Notes under the pieces: generated by a model | The model's input: the letters and a program-made list of their open reading frames with translations, nothing else | Databases searched by the model: none | What the model was told of the DNA's origin: nothing | DNA from: an uncultured Muribaculaceae bacterium | GTDB taxonomy: Bacteria > Bacteroidota > Bacteroidia > Bacteroidales > Muribaculaceae | Length of the DNA stretch: 15,776 bases | Reading direction: 5' to 3' | Assembly (NCBI GenBank): GCA_910586175.1 | Contig: CAJUIJ010000050.1 | Location: forward strand, 1 to 15,776 | Shown: piece by piece, positions 1 through 7,512 of the stretch | Layout: every line of letters begins with the position of its first letter | Numbering within the stretch: position 1 is the stretch's first letter | Position numbers and translations under genes: made by a program

Positions 1-1364
1 TAGTGGGGGAATAGTTTCAGCATCCATACTGACATGCCTACGTATATCATCAGGCCCACCACGTCGTTGGTAATCTGGATGAAGGGGCCTGTGGCCAAGG
101 CCGGGTTGATGTGTAACCTTTCGAGGGTGAGGGGAACCAACGAGCCGAACACCGTGGCGAAAATCACTACGGCGAAGAGCGATACCGAGACTGCCATCAC
201 GAGGGCATAGTCGCCAGGCTGGGTGAAGAAAATGTATGCGAACACCACGAGCGAAATCACCACTGCATTTATTAGGGCTACTCGCAGGTCACGCCATATC
301 TGGTGCCAGAAGTCGGAGAGTTCGAGACGGCCGTTGGCGAGGCCCTGCACGATTATGGCCGAAGCCTGCACGCCGACATTACCTCCGGTGCCACCGATGA
401 GCGGTATGAAGAATGCGAGTGCGGTCACTGCGGCTATCTGGGCTTCGAAACCTCCGAGGATAAGCGAATTGACAAGGCCTCCGATTATGCCGATCAGGAG
501 CCAGGGCAGACGGGCCTTTGTCTGGGCCCAGATGGAGTCGTCGGCATCGATGTCGGAGGAGATACCTGATGCGAGCTGGTAGTCACGTTCCGACTGTTCG
601 CGCACCTCATCCATGACGTCGTCGACAGTGATTTGACCCACGAGCCGCCCTATCGAGTCGACTACCGGCATTGCCACGAGGTCATACTTCTCGAAATCGA
701 TAGCCACCTCGTCGAGCGGCATGTCTGCCTTGACCGATACCGGGTCGGTCTCCATGACATGCTTTATTTTCGACACCGAGGGGTGGGTTATCATCTTCTT
801 GAGCGGGAGCACCCCCTTCAGGCGGTTGTCGTCGTCGGTCACATATACGTAATATATGTCGTCGAGGTCTTCAGCCTGATGGCGCATCTCGCGCAGACAG
901 TCGGGCATGGAGAGATTCTCGTTGACCGAGATGAACTCGGTGCCCATCAGACCGCCGGCAGTGTCCTCGTCATATTGCAGCAGGTCCACGATATCGCCGG
1001 CTTGCTCCACGTCCTCGATGTTCTGGATCACCTCCTCGCGGTCTTCCTCATCGAGTTCCTGTATCAGGTCTACTGCATCGTCGGTATCGAGCAGGTCGAT
1101 GAAGTGGCCTATTTGGTCGTTGTCCATTCCTTCGAGGAGTTTCTTTCGGTCCTCCTCGTCGAGCTCCATAAGGACATCGGCTTTCTTTTCCTTGTCGGGG
1201 ATATGCTCAAAAAACCATTCTGCCTGTTTCAGGTTAAGGTCTTGAAACAGCTCTGCTATGTCGGCCGGGTGCAGGTCGTTTATTTCCTGGATTATCGCCT
1301 CCTGATTGCCCTGGTCTATCAGGTCTTGGATTCTTTCTATATCTTCGTGAGTGAAATCTTTCAT
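1..1364 (-). CDS. mgtE: Magnesium transporter MgtE (3' end at window edge)
   Basis: MgtE is an inner-membrane Mg2+ channel gated by cytosolic Mg2+. I translated this frame by hand from ATG at 1362-1364; it stays open to the left edge, giving 454 residues. The last two visible bases (TA) could begin a stop codon, so the gene is probably complete or nearly so. Residues 1-130 are the acidic helical N domain. Residues about 130-255 are a CBS pair (TAGGLMGTEF, then MPVVDSIGRLVGQITVDDV). From about 280 there are five hydrophobic segments. The pore motif GGTGGNVGVQASA and the final-helix TNDVVGLMIYVG, whose Asp matches the Mg2+-binding Asp432 of Thermus MgtE, are both present. It lies 70 bp downstream of the nucleoside kinase on the same strand. 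I see no TAnnTTTG box in that gap, so cotranscription is likely. Family assignment is firm. Confidence 0.95.
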   Translation of the reverse strand, partial: MKDFTHEDIERIQDLIDQGNQEAIIQEINDLHPADIAELFQDLNLKQAEWFFEHIPDKEKKADVLMELDEEDRKKLLEGMDNDQIGHFIDLLDTDDAVDLIQELDEEDREEVIQNIEDVEQAGDIVDLLQYDEDTAGGLMGTEFISVNENLSMPDCLREMRHQAEDLDDIYYVYVTDDDNRLKGVLPLKKMITHPSVSKIKHVMETDPVSVKADMPLDEVAIDFEKYDLVAMPVVDSIGRLVGQITVDDVMDEVREQSERDYQLASGISSDIDADDSIWAQTKARLPWLLIGIIGGLVNSLILGGFEAQIAAVTALAFFIPLIGGTGGNVGVQASAIIVQGLANGRLELSDFWHQIWRDLRVALINAVVISLVVFAYIFFTQPGDYALVMAVSVSLFAVVIFATVFGSLVPLTLERLHINPALATGPFIQITNDVVGLMIYVGMSVWMLKLFPH

Positions 1365-1434
1365 CTTCTTTATTGCTTTATTATTCGCGCTTTGCGCTTA
1401 CATGCCTCCAAAACCGCTATGCAGCTTGGTTAGC

Positions 1435-3117
1435 TTAATAGTGGAATGAGGAGCCTCCCAGGAATTCACGCAGCAGGGATGTGGGGGGTATTTGGGAGTC
1501 GGTGATTGGGGCGAAATGCTCCAGGAAGCGGAGCAGGCGGTAGGCAGTGGTGTATTCCGGCACATTGTGAGGCACCCCCCTGAGCAGTGGCTCGGCATAG
1601 GTTTTCATCACCGCTATCTCGAAGAGCAGAGAGGAATTGAAAGTGGCATCGGCATTTTCCTGAAATGGGAATATCCATTTTTGCTCACCGCTTCTCACCG
1701 AAGGCCAGCGCTTTATGGTCTCTTCGGGCGAAGTGTGGCGGTATTTGTAGTCACGCACTATGCGGCGCAGCAGCCGGGTGTCGGAAGTCGATATCCAGTT
1801 GTGGTTGTCGATGCGGAGTGTGGTCAGTGCAGAGACATACATCTTGAAAATCTGGTTGGGGGGTACTTCCGATGTCAGCTCCGGGTTAAGTCCATGTATG
1901 CCCTCCACAATCAGCACGTCGTTGGTATCGAGACGGAGGGGGCGCTTCTTGTCCACGCGCCGTCCGAATTCGAAGCTGTATGTGGGGAGGTTTATTTCCT
2001 CACCGTTCAGCAAGGCCTTCAGATCGTGGTTGAACAGGTTAAGGTCGAGAGCGTGCAGCGACTCGTAGTCATATTCTCCATTCTCGTCGAGGGGTGTCTT
2101 GTCGCGGTCCACGAAATAATCGTCGAGCGAGATCAGCTTGGGGGTCATGAGATTGGTCATGAGCTGTATGGCGAGGCGCTTTGACGTGGTGGTCTTGCCT
2201 GAGGAAGAGGGGCCGGCTATCAGGATGATAGAGGCACCCCCTTGTTTCTTGCGTTCAAGAATCTCGTCGGCTATCCGGCCTATCAGTTTATTGTGCATGG
2301 CCTCAGCCACGTTGATAAGTTCTGTGGACTCATGGTTGAGCACGGCACGGTTTAGTTCGCCCACAGATGATACACGAATCACCCGGTTGAAGTCGAGATG
2401 CTCAGTGAAGGCCCTGAACATCTTCTCCTGCACGAGCGGCTTGGCCGGCATGTCGGGGTGCTTGGAGTCAGGTCCGAGCAGCAGTATGCCATCTTGCCAT
2501 GGTATGAGGTTGAAAGTGCCGATGCTTGCGGTAGAGGGAGCGAGGGGACCGTAGAAAGAATCGGCGAGTCCGTCGAGTGTATAGTAGGAGGTGTAGATCT
2601 GTGAGACGGTCTTGAGCAACAGCACCTTCTCGTGGAGATGCTGTTTCTTGAAAAGCTCAATCACATCGGAGGTCAGCTTCTCGTGGCGAATGAACGGTAT
2701 GTCGGCCTTGGCCACGGTGCGCATGAGGGAGAGTATGCTGTCTACGAGCTTGTTGTCAGGGAGAATCACCGACAAGTCAGGCTGCTTCAAGCGGCAGAAG
2801 AGACCGTTGCTCACCGAATGCTCTATGCAGAGCACAAAGTCGGGGAGGAGCTTATGCACGGCATAATATAGCATCATGCAGAGCGAACGGGTATACACCT
2901 CGCGGCCCACCGGAGAGTCTGCCCTTAGAAACTCAATCTGTTTCGGGGCGAAGATTCTGAAGCCGAGATGCTCTGTCTTGTTGTTGACAAGTGCGCATAT
3001 CGGAGAGAAACCGAGGTTTTGCTCCACCATAGCGGCGAGGTCGGATAGAGAGGCCCCACCCTCCACGTCAATATAAGTGCCTGTGTTGCGGCAGAAAATC
3101 TGGATTGCAGCTTTCAT
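1435..3117 (-). CDS. Nucleoside (uridine-type) kinase with N-terminal TGS/ThrRS-like region
   Basis: P-loop kinase of the phosphoribulokinase/uridine kinase family, 560 aa from the chosen start. Residues 1-65 resemble a TGS domain and residues about 70-240 resemble the second additional domain of threonyl-tRNA synthetase. The kinase domain runs from about 290 to 510: Walker A GPSSSGKTT (302-310), SLDDYF (330-335) and VEGIHG (404-409). This three-part architecture is common in Bacteroidota and is annotated as nucleoside kinase; the exact substrate is not established. The frame is open to 3402, but the extra 95 residues are a low-complexity translation of the divergent promoter and the neighbour's 5' end. 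ATG at 3117 places the start about 24 nt from the predicted transcription start and begins the conserved sequence MKAAIQIFCRNTG. It is first in a likely two-gene unit with mgtE. Confidence 0.9.
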   Translation of the reverse strand: MKAAIQIFCRNTGTYIDVEGGASLSDLAAMVEQNLGFSPICALVNNKTEHLGFRIFAPKQIEFLRADSPVGREVYTRSLCMMLYYAVHKLLPDFVLCIEHSVSNGLFCRLKQPDLSVILPDNKLVDSILSLMRTVAKADIPFIRHEKLTSDVIELFKKQHLHEKVLLLKTVSQIYTSYYTLDGLADSFYGPLAPSTASIGTFNLIPWQDGILLLGPDSKHPDMPAKPLVQEKMFRAFTEHLDFNRVIRVSSVGELNRAVLNHESTELINVAEAMHNKLIGRIADEILERKKQGGASIILIAGPSSSGKTTTSKRLAIQLMTNLMTPKLISLDDYFVDRDKTPLDENGEYDYESLHALDLNLFNHDLKALLNGEEINLPTYSFEFGRRVDKKRPLRLDTNDVLIVEGIHGLNPELTSEVPPNQIFKMYVSALTTLRIDNHNWISTSDTRLLRRIVRDYKYRHTSPEETIKRWPSVRSGEQKWIFPFQENADATFNSSLLFEIAVMKTYAEPLLRGVPHNVPEYTTAYRLLRFLEHFAPITDSQIPPTSLLREFLGGSSFHY

Positions 3118-3148
3118 AACATACTCGAATTTGTGTCTACACCAACTG

Positions 3149-3180
3149 CAAAAATAACGAAATTTTTGCGTAATGAGAAA
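3149..3180 (-). promoter_or_regulatory. Bacteroidota-type promoter for nucleoside kinase
   Basis: On the minus strand a -7 box TATTTTTG (3156-3149) matches TAnnTTTG and is followed by C. A -33-like TTTC (3180-3177) lies 20 nt upstream. The predicted start of transcription is near 3141, giving a 5' leader of about 24 nt. This promoter shares 16 bp with the plus-strand promoter of the divergent gene. Confidence 0.6.
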
Positions 3181-3196
3181 TTTTTTATTATGTTTG
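3165..3196 (+). promoter_or_regulatory. Bacteroidota-type promoter for GT9 glycosyltransferase
   Basis: TTTG at 3165-3168, a 20-nt spacer, then TATGTTTG at 3189-3196: both boxes match the Bacteroidota sigma consensus exactly. The predicted start of transcription is near 3203, leaving a leader of about 90 nt before the GTG start. The leader is T- and G-rich and shows no convincing hairpin. The promoter interleaves with the divergent kinase promoter. Confidence 0.65.
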
Positions 3197-3292
3197 TGGG
3201 TTGGTGGGAGAGAGGGATTTCGTTTTTTTATCGTGCAGAGGAACAGATAGGGGTTAAAAGGGTAAAGATGTAGCAGAAAAAGGTATAATAGC

Positions 3293-4348
3293 GTGAAAAT
3301 AGGAGGAAAGAGAGAGACCCGCAAAGTGTTGGTCACGAAATTGGGGGAACTTGGTGGGGTAGCGATGACAGTGCCTACGGTATATGATGCCTGTTTGGCC
3401 AATCCGGAGATAGAGTTTGTTTATCTCACGCGGCATCATGAGTCGCGTGTGCTGATAAATGCACCGGCCAATCTTCAGGTTGCTACGGTCAACATGGATA
3501 ATTACAAGGGACTTCGTGGCCTGTATCGTCTTGCCACCGGTTTGCTTAAGCGGTATGGCATAACGCATCATATAGATTTGCAGGGAGATATGCGGATGCG
3601 CATGTTGGGCTTGATTATGCGTCTTAAAGGGGTTGATGTCTATGAGGTCGACTCTGTGGGGCGTATGAAACGGGAGTTGACCCGGCCACACAATAAGGTG
3701 CTTGTGCAGCTAAAGCCTCAGGTAGATCGGGAGAAGGATGTGTTTTATAAGGCCGGGATAGCGTTGTCTAACGATTTTGAGACAATCTGGGGTAAGGGCA
3801 AGGGTGATGCGGATTTGTTTGCGGGTGTGAGCGAGCCAAAACGCGATGGAGAGCACTGGCTTGCGGTGGCTCCGTTTGCCCGGCATAAGGGAAAGGTGTA
3901 TCCCGGAGACCAGCTTGAGCGGGTTATAGACTACTTCAGCAAGCGGGATAACCAGAAGATATTTATATTCGGATTTGGAGAAGAGGAGCGAGCCGAGATA
4001 GCGCGGTATGCACGACGTTATCAGGGGGTTGTGAATGTAGCGGAGGCCGACTTGGGGCTTGCAGCCGAGCTGTCGCTGCTGAGTCATTGCGACGTGATGC
4101 TCTCGATGGATTCGGCCAACATGCACTTGGCATCGCTTGTGGGTCTTAGGGTGGTGAGCGTATGGGGTGCGACACACCCTTACACCGGCTTCATGGGGTG
4201 GCATCAGCGCACACGCGATGTGGTGCAACTCGACATGACTTGCCGTCCCTGCTCGGTGGCGGGCGATAAACCATGTCTCAGGGGTGATTACCACTGCCTG
4301 GCAGGAATCACCCCTAAGATGGTTATTAGTAAGTTGTTAAGTTTTTAG
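3293..4348 (+). CDS. Glycosyltransferase family 9 (ADP-heptose:LPS heptosyltransferase-like)
   Basis: GT-B fold glycosyltransferase, probably adding a sugar to the LPS core at the cytoplasmic face of the inner membrane; heptose as donor is inferred from the family only. It is 351 aa with a GTG start at 3293 and an AAAAAGG stretch about 9 nt upstream. The N-terminal signature KVLVTKLGELGGVAMTVP (11-28) is the usual acceptor-side loop. The second half has PFARHKGKVYP (194-204) and the nucleotide-sugar motif MDSANMHLASLVG (272-284), followed by WGATHP. The C-terminal stretch holds four Cys (317, 320, 328, 335). GTG at 3326 is an alternative start but would remove the first strand. The stop TAG lies in the first unit of a 7-bp tandem repeat shared with the end of prfB. 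Confidence 0.88.
   Translation: MKIGGKRETRKVLVTKLGELGGVAMTVPTVYDACLANPEIEFVYLTRHHESRVLINAPANLQVATVNMDNYKGLRGLYRLATGLLKRYGITHHIDLQGDMRMRMLGLIMRLKGVDVYEVDSVGRMKRELTRPHNKVLVQLKPQVDREKDVFYKAGIALSNDFETIWGKGKGDADLFAGVSEPKRDGEHWLAVAPFARHKGKVYPGDQLERVIDYFSKRDNQKIFIFGFGEEERAEIARYARRYQGVVNVAEADLGLAAELSLLSHCDVMLSMDSANMHLASLVGLRVVSVWGATHPYTGFMGWHQRTRDVVQLDMTCRPCSVAGDKPCLRGDYHCLAGITPKMVISKLLSF
4280..4315 (+). terminator. Strong hairpin in the 3' end of the GT9 gene, possible terminator
   Basis: AGGGGTGATT (4280-4289) and AATCACCCCT (4306-4315) are perfect 10-bp complements. The 16-nt interior can add a nested CTGC/GCAG stem. The hairpin ends 31 nt before the stop codon. Uridine-rich sequence follows only from 4342, so it is not a textbook intrinsic terminator. 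It may still end or protect the plus-strand transcript, or block transcripts arriving from prfB. The pairing is certain; the function is inferred. Confidence 0.4.
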
Positions 4349-4376
4349 TTTTTAGTTTTTAGTTTTTAGTTTTTAG
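4342..4376. repeat. Tandem heptanucleotide repeat (TTTTTAG x5) spanning two convergent stops
   Basis: Five perfect head-to-tail copies of TTTTTAG are followed by a partial TTTT. The first unit provides the TAG stop of the GT9 gene (4346-4348). The fifth provides, on the other strand, the TAA stop of prfB (4375-4373). Only 24 bp separate the two stop codons. Slippage here would change copy number with little effect on either protein. Degenerate relatives of the same period lie at 5498-5532 and 9550-9577. Confidence 0.9.
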
Positions 4377-5485
4377 TTTTCTGCTGCGAACTCCATCAGG
4401 TATGCCTTGATGAACTCATCTATTTCGCCGTCCATCACACCGTTTACGTCAGAGGTCTGGTGGTTGGTGCGGTGATCCTTGACACGTCGGTCGTCAAACA
4501 CGTAGCTCCTTATCTGGCTGCCCCATTCGATTTTCTTCTTGCCTGCCTCCACCTTGGCCTGCTCCTCCATGCGGTGCTGGAGTTCCTTCTCATAGAGTAT
4601 AGACTTGAGCTGGCGCATGGCATTCTCCTTATTCTTGGGCTGGTCGCGGGTTTCGGTGTTTTCAATCAAGATTTCCTCCTCCTCGCCGGTATATGGGTCC
4701 TTAAACTGGTAACGTAGGCGAACGCCCGATTCCACCTTGTTGACGTTCTGACCACCTGCACCGCCTGAGCGGAAAGTATCCCATGATACGCGGGCAGTCT
4801 CCACATTTATTTCGATAGTGTCATCTACGAGCGGTGTTACGAACACCGAGGCGAACGAAGTCATGCGCTTGCCCTGAGCATTGTATGGGCTTACGCGCAC
4901 GAGACGGTGCACACCGTTTTCCGACTTAAGGAAGCCGTATGCGTAGTCACCCTCTATGTTGATGGTCACCGACTTGATTCCGGCTTCATCACCGTCGAGA
5001 ATCTGTGCTATGGATGTCTTGTAGCCATGGCGTTCGGCATAACGCAGATAAAGGCGCATGAGCATCGAGGCCCAGTCTTGCGACTCGGTGCCGCCGGCAC
5101 CCGAATTGATTTTCAGCACCACACCGAGTTTGTCTTCCTCACGGCGGAGCATGTTGCGCAGCTCAAGGTCTTCCACCTGCTTAGTGAGGGCATTGTAATT
5201 ATCGTCGATGTCTTGTTCGGTCACGAGTCCCTCCTTGAGGAAATCCATGGCGAGCTGCAGCTCCTCGAGTTGCTTTTCGACGGCAGTGTAAGAATCTATC
5301 CAGAAATGGATACCCTTGATCTTTCGCATCTGAGCCTCCGCCTTCTCGCGGTCGTCCCAAAAATCGGCTACATGCGTGCGGAGTTCCTCCTCCTCCACCT
5401 CGATTTTCTTCGAATCGATGTCGAGATATCGTTTGAGGTCGGCCACACGGGTCTCTACATGTTTAAGTTGGTCGGAAGTTATCAT
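4373..5485 (-). CDS. prfB: Peptide chain release factor 2 (RF2)
   Basis: RF2 recognises UGA and UAA stop codons in the ribosomal A site and triggers peptide release. The length of 370 aa is typical. The catalytic GGQ is at residues 244-246 within SGGAGGQNVNKVESG. The codon-recognition tripeptide is SPY (199-201), where E. coli RF2 has SPF. RF2 rather than RF1 is supported by the family context (GVHRLVRVSPY, then TSFASVFV) and the N-terminal LKRYLDID region. Many RF2 genes carry a +1 programmed frameshift at that point. Here it reads straight through as CTC GAC, so that autoregulation is absent. ATG is at 5485. The gene follows the acyl-CoA ligase by 94 bp on the same strand and I find no clear promoter box between them. 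Confidence 0.96.
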   Translation of the reverse strand: MITSDQLKHVETRVADLKRYLDIDSKKIEVEEEELRTHVADFWDDREKAEAQMRKIKGIHFWIDSYTAVEKQLEELQLAMDFLKEGLVTEQDIDDNYNALTKQVEDLELRNMLRREEDKLGVVLKINSGAGGTESQDWASMLMRLYLRYAERHGYKTSIAQILDGDEAGIKSVTINIEGDYAYGFLKSENGVHRLVRVSPYNAQGKRMTSFASVFVTPLVDDTIEINVETARVSWDTFRSGGAGGQNVNKVESGVRLRYQFKDPYTGEEEEILIENTETRDQPKNKENAMRQLKSILYEKELQHRMEEQAKVEAGKKKIEWGSQIRSYVFDDRRVKDHRTNHQTSDVNGVMDGEIDEFIKAYLMEFAAEN

Positions 5486-5497
5486 TATTCAGTAAGT

Positions 5498-5532
5498 GTT
5501 GTAAGTATTAAGTCAGAGTTGTGAGTTATGAG
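5498..5532. repeat. Degenerate 7-bp-periodic repeat upstream of prfB
   Basis: Five consecutive heptads read GTTGTAA, GTATTAA, GTCAGAG, TTGTGAG and TTATGAG on the plus strand. They fit the pattern (G/T)TnnnA(A/G), close to the TTTTTAG array at 4342. The last part (GTCAGAG ... TTATGAGGTGG) recurs at 9564-9581. The array lies in the 5' region of prfB, 12 nt from its start codon. Confidence 0.65.
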
Positions 5533-5579
5533 GTGGATTACAATACATTTAGTCCTATAAGACTTAATTTCCGATAAGC

Positions 5580-7415
5580 TTAGTAGGGATAGTTGTCGGC
5601 ATACATTGCCTCTATTCTATCGGCATAGTTGCGGGCCACTACGGCTCGTCGCACCTTCATGGTGTTGGTCACCTCGCCGTTCATTATAGAGAAATGATGA
5701 GAAAGGAGCGAGATTCGCTTTATTTTCTCAAAGTCGGCGATATCCTTCTGGAAAGGCTGTATCTGGTTCATCATGAACTTCACCACACGAGGGTCGTTCA
5801 TCAGGGCCTCGGTGTCGTCGATGTCGATATTATGATGCTTCGCCCAGGAGCGGAGTTGTGAAAGGTTCGGCACCACGAGCGCAGTGACGAACTTGCGTTG
5901 GTCACCGATTACGGCCACCTCATCGATATACTTGCACTCGGCCAGGCGGCTCTCCATCATCTGCGGGGCGATATATTTGCCGTTTGAGGTCTTGAAGAGG
6001 TCCTTGACACGTTCGGTAAGCACGAGTGCACCCTCGGGAGTGAAATATCCGGCGTCGCCGGTGCGTAAGAAGCCATCGTCGGTAAAAGCGGAGGCGTTGG
6101 CCTCGGGGTTCTTGAAATATCCTGATGTGACGGTGGGACCCTTCACGAGAATCTCACCATTAGAATCAATGCGCACCTTGATGCCCGGCAGCGGCAGTCC
6201 CACAGTGCCGATGATGTATCCCCTCTTTGGGAAGCAAGAGACGGTGGCAGTGGTCTCGGAGAGACCGTAGCCTATTATAATGTCGATGCCGAGCGAGTGG
6301 AAGAACTCGCAGATGTTGTCGGAGAGGGGTGCACCGGCAGTGGGGTAGAAATTGGGGTTGGGAATGCCGATTGCCTTTTTGAGGCGTGCGAAGACACGCT
6401 TGTCCCAGAATCGGTATTCCTTCTCCACGAGCCAAGGCACTTTGCGGCCCGTGCGCTTGTATACGAGGTTACGCTTGCGCCCCACACTTAAAGCCCGGCT
6501 TATCATCAGTTTCTGCAGTCGGGGCATACGCTCCACCTTCTCCTTCACGCCGGCATATACCTTCTCCCAGAACCTTGGCACGCAGCACATCAGGTTGGGG
6601 TGTACCGAATGGATTGTATCGGCGATGATACGCGGGTCATAATTGATGGCAATTGTGAGTCCACGGGTTATGCAGAAGAAAGACCATGCCTTCTCGAGGA
6701 TATGCGACATGGGGAGAAACGACATGGATATGTCGTCATCCTTGATAGATGTAAGAAACTCGAGGTGCTTCTCGATGGCTGCGTCATAATTGCCGTGCGA
6801 TATGCAGACACCTTTCGGCTCGCCGGTGGTGCCGGAGGTATATATCAGTGTGGCGAGGTCGTCGGGAGATGCATTGTCTGCACGCTGCTCCACTTGCCCC
6901 GCGAGGTCGTCGGAGGCCTCCATGCCGAGACGCACGAAATCATCCCAGAATATTGTCACCGTGTCATCGTCGAAAAGCTTCAGTCCGTCATTTTTGAAGA
7001 CCACGATGCGCTTCAGTCCGGGGTTTTTCTTCCAATGGTTGTAGGCCATAGGATACTGGTGCTTGTCGCCTACGAAGAGCACCTTGGCTTCACCGTTTGT
7101 GACGATGAAGTCGAATTGTGCCTGCACGCTGCTGGCATAGATCGGTATGCAGGCGATGCGGTTGCGAAAAGCACCGAACTCCGTGATAAGGATTTGCGGA
7201 GTGTTAGGCGAGCAGATTGCCACCGTATCCTTTTCCATAAGGCCGAGAGCGGCGAGGGCCTTTGCGGCCACATCCACTTGAACGGCAAACTCTGCCCAGG
7301 AGGTAGACATCCATTCCCCATCCTTGCGCCAGCAGAAACGGTAGGCCTCTCGGTCTCCCAGTCTTGCGGCATTTTTGCTGATAATATCAACGAGACGATT
7401 TCTCATAACATGCAT
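5580..7415 (-). CDS. AMP-forming long-chain acyl-CoA ligase (FadD-like)
   Basis: ANL-superfamily ligase that activates a carboxylic acid as acyl-AMP and transfers it to CoA. At 611 aa it is within the range of bacterial long-chain acyl-CoA synthetases. The P-loop TSGTTGEPKG is at 193-202, the A5 motif GYGLSETTA at 382-390, the A7 motif RTGDAGYFTPEG at 451-462 and ERVKDLFKTSNGKYIAP at 468-484. The probable catalytic A10 Lys is K587 (TNTMKVRR). Two starts are possible: ATG at 7415 or ATG at 7406 (MRNRLVD); initiator context does not decide. It follows the SDR by 97 bp across an unusually structured gap. The substrate is probably a fatty acid. Given the upstream reductases, a steroid or bile-acid side chain is a speculative alternative that sequence cannot settle. 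Confidence 0.92.
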   Translation of the reverse strand: MHVMRNRLVDIISKNAARLGDREAYRFCWRKDGEWMSTSWAEFAVQVDVAAKALAALGLMEKDTVAICSPNTPQILITEFGAFRNRIACIPIYASSVQAQFDFIVTNGEAKVLFVGDKHQYPMAYNHWKKNPGLKRIVVFKNDGLKLFDDDTVTIFWDDFVRLGMEASDDLAGQVEQRADNASPDDLATLIYTSGTTGEPKGVCISHGNYDAAIEKHLEFLTSIKDDDISMSFLPMSHILEKAWSFFCITRGLTIAINYDPRIIADTIHSVHPNLMCCVPRFWEKVYAGVKEKVERMPRLQKLMISRALSVGRKRNLVYKRTGRKVPWLVEKEYRFWDKRVFARLKKAIGIPNPNFYPTAGAPLSDNICEFFHSLGIDIIIGYGLSETTATVSCFPKRGYIIGTVGLPLPGIKVRIDSNGEILVKGPTVTSGYFKNPEANASAFTDDGFLRTGDAGYFTPEGALVLTERVKDLFKTSNGKYIAPQMMESRLAECKYIDEVAVIGDQRKFVTALVVPNLSQLRSWAKHHNIDIDDTEALMNDPRVVKFMMNQIQPFQKDIADFEKIKRISLLSHHFSIMNGEVTNTMKVRRAVVARNYADRIEAMYADNYPY

Positions 7416-7425
7416 GAATAAGCGA

Positions 7426-7480
7426 CCGTCCCATAAAAATTATACCGGTATGGACGGACTTTTAGAGTCCATCTCATGGA
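7426..7480 (-). promoter_or_regulatory. Structured intergenic region between SDR and acyl-CoA ligase
   Basis: Several inverted repeats are packed into 55 bp: CCGTCCCATA (7426-7435) against TATGGACGG (7449-7457) with one bulged base; the perfect palindrome ATACCGGTAT (7442-7451); GGACT/AGTCC (7456-7460/7466-7470) with a 5-nt loop; and TCCAT/ATGGA (7468-7472/7476-7480) with a 3-nt loop. The region could be a weak terminator after the SDR, an operator, or a leader structure for the ligase. There is no TAnnTTTG match and no U-tract directly after a stem, so the role is open. Confidence 0.4.
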
Positions 7481-7512
7481 GTCATGAAACGGCCGTATAA
7501 GTAATGAACGGT

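Noticed and set aside
633..1433. Long plus-strand open frame antisense to mgtE
   Set aside because: It is a shadow of the mgtE reading frame, rich in Val, Leu and His as expected for a complement, without any recognisable motif.
1365..1434. Separate promoter or terminator between the nucleoside kinase and mgtE
   Set aside because: Only a 4-bp GCGC stem and a weak AACC/GGTT pairing are visible, and there is no TAnnTTTG box; neither element can be supported.
1492..2184. Plus-strand open frames opposite the nucleoside kinase
   Set aside because: They lie entirely within the kinase gene, have no domain, and the kinase frame carries all conserved motifs.
3268..3273. Minimal ATG-TAG start-stop in the leader of the glycosyltransferase gene
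   Set aside because: A single start-stop pair in a 90-nt leader is easily due to chance and nothing else supports a regulatory role.
3118..3402. N-terminal extension of 95 residues for the nucleoside kinase
   Set aside because: The extension crosses both divergent promoters and the 5' end of the neighbouring gene, has no recognisable domain, and the conserved family sequence begins at the ATG at 3117.
5396..5435. Programmed +1 frameshift in prfB
   Set aside because: The region equivalent to the E. coli CUU UGA C site reads TAT CTC GAC ATC in one continuous frame, with no stop codon.
6600..7421. 273-residue plus-strand frame opposite the acyl-CoA ligase
   Set aside because: Antisense shadow: the minus strand encodes all adenylation-domain motifs across the same bases.
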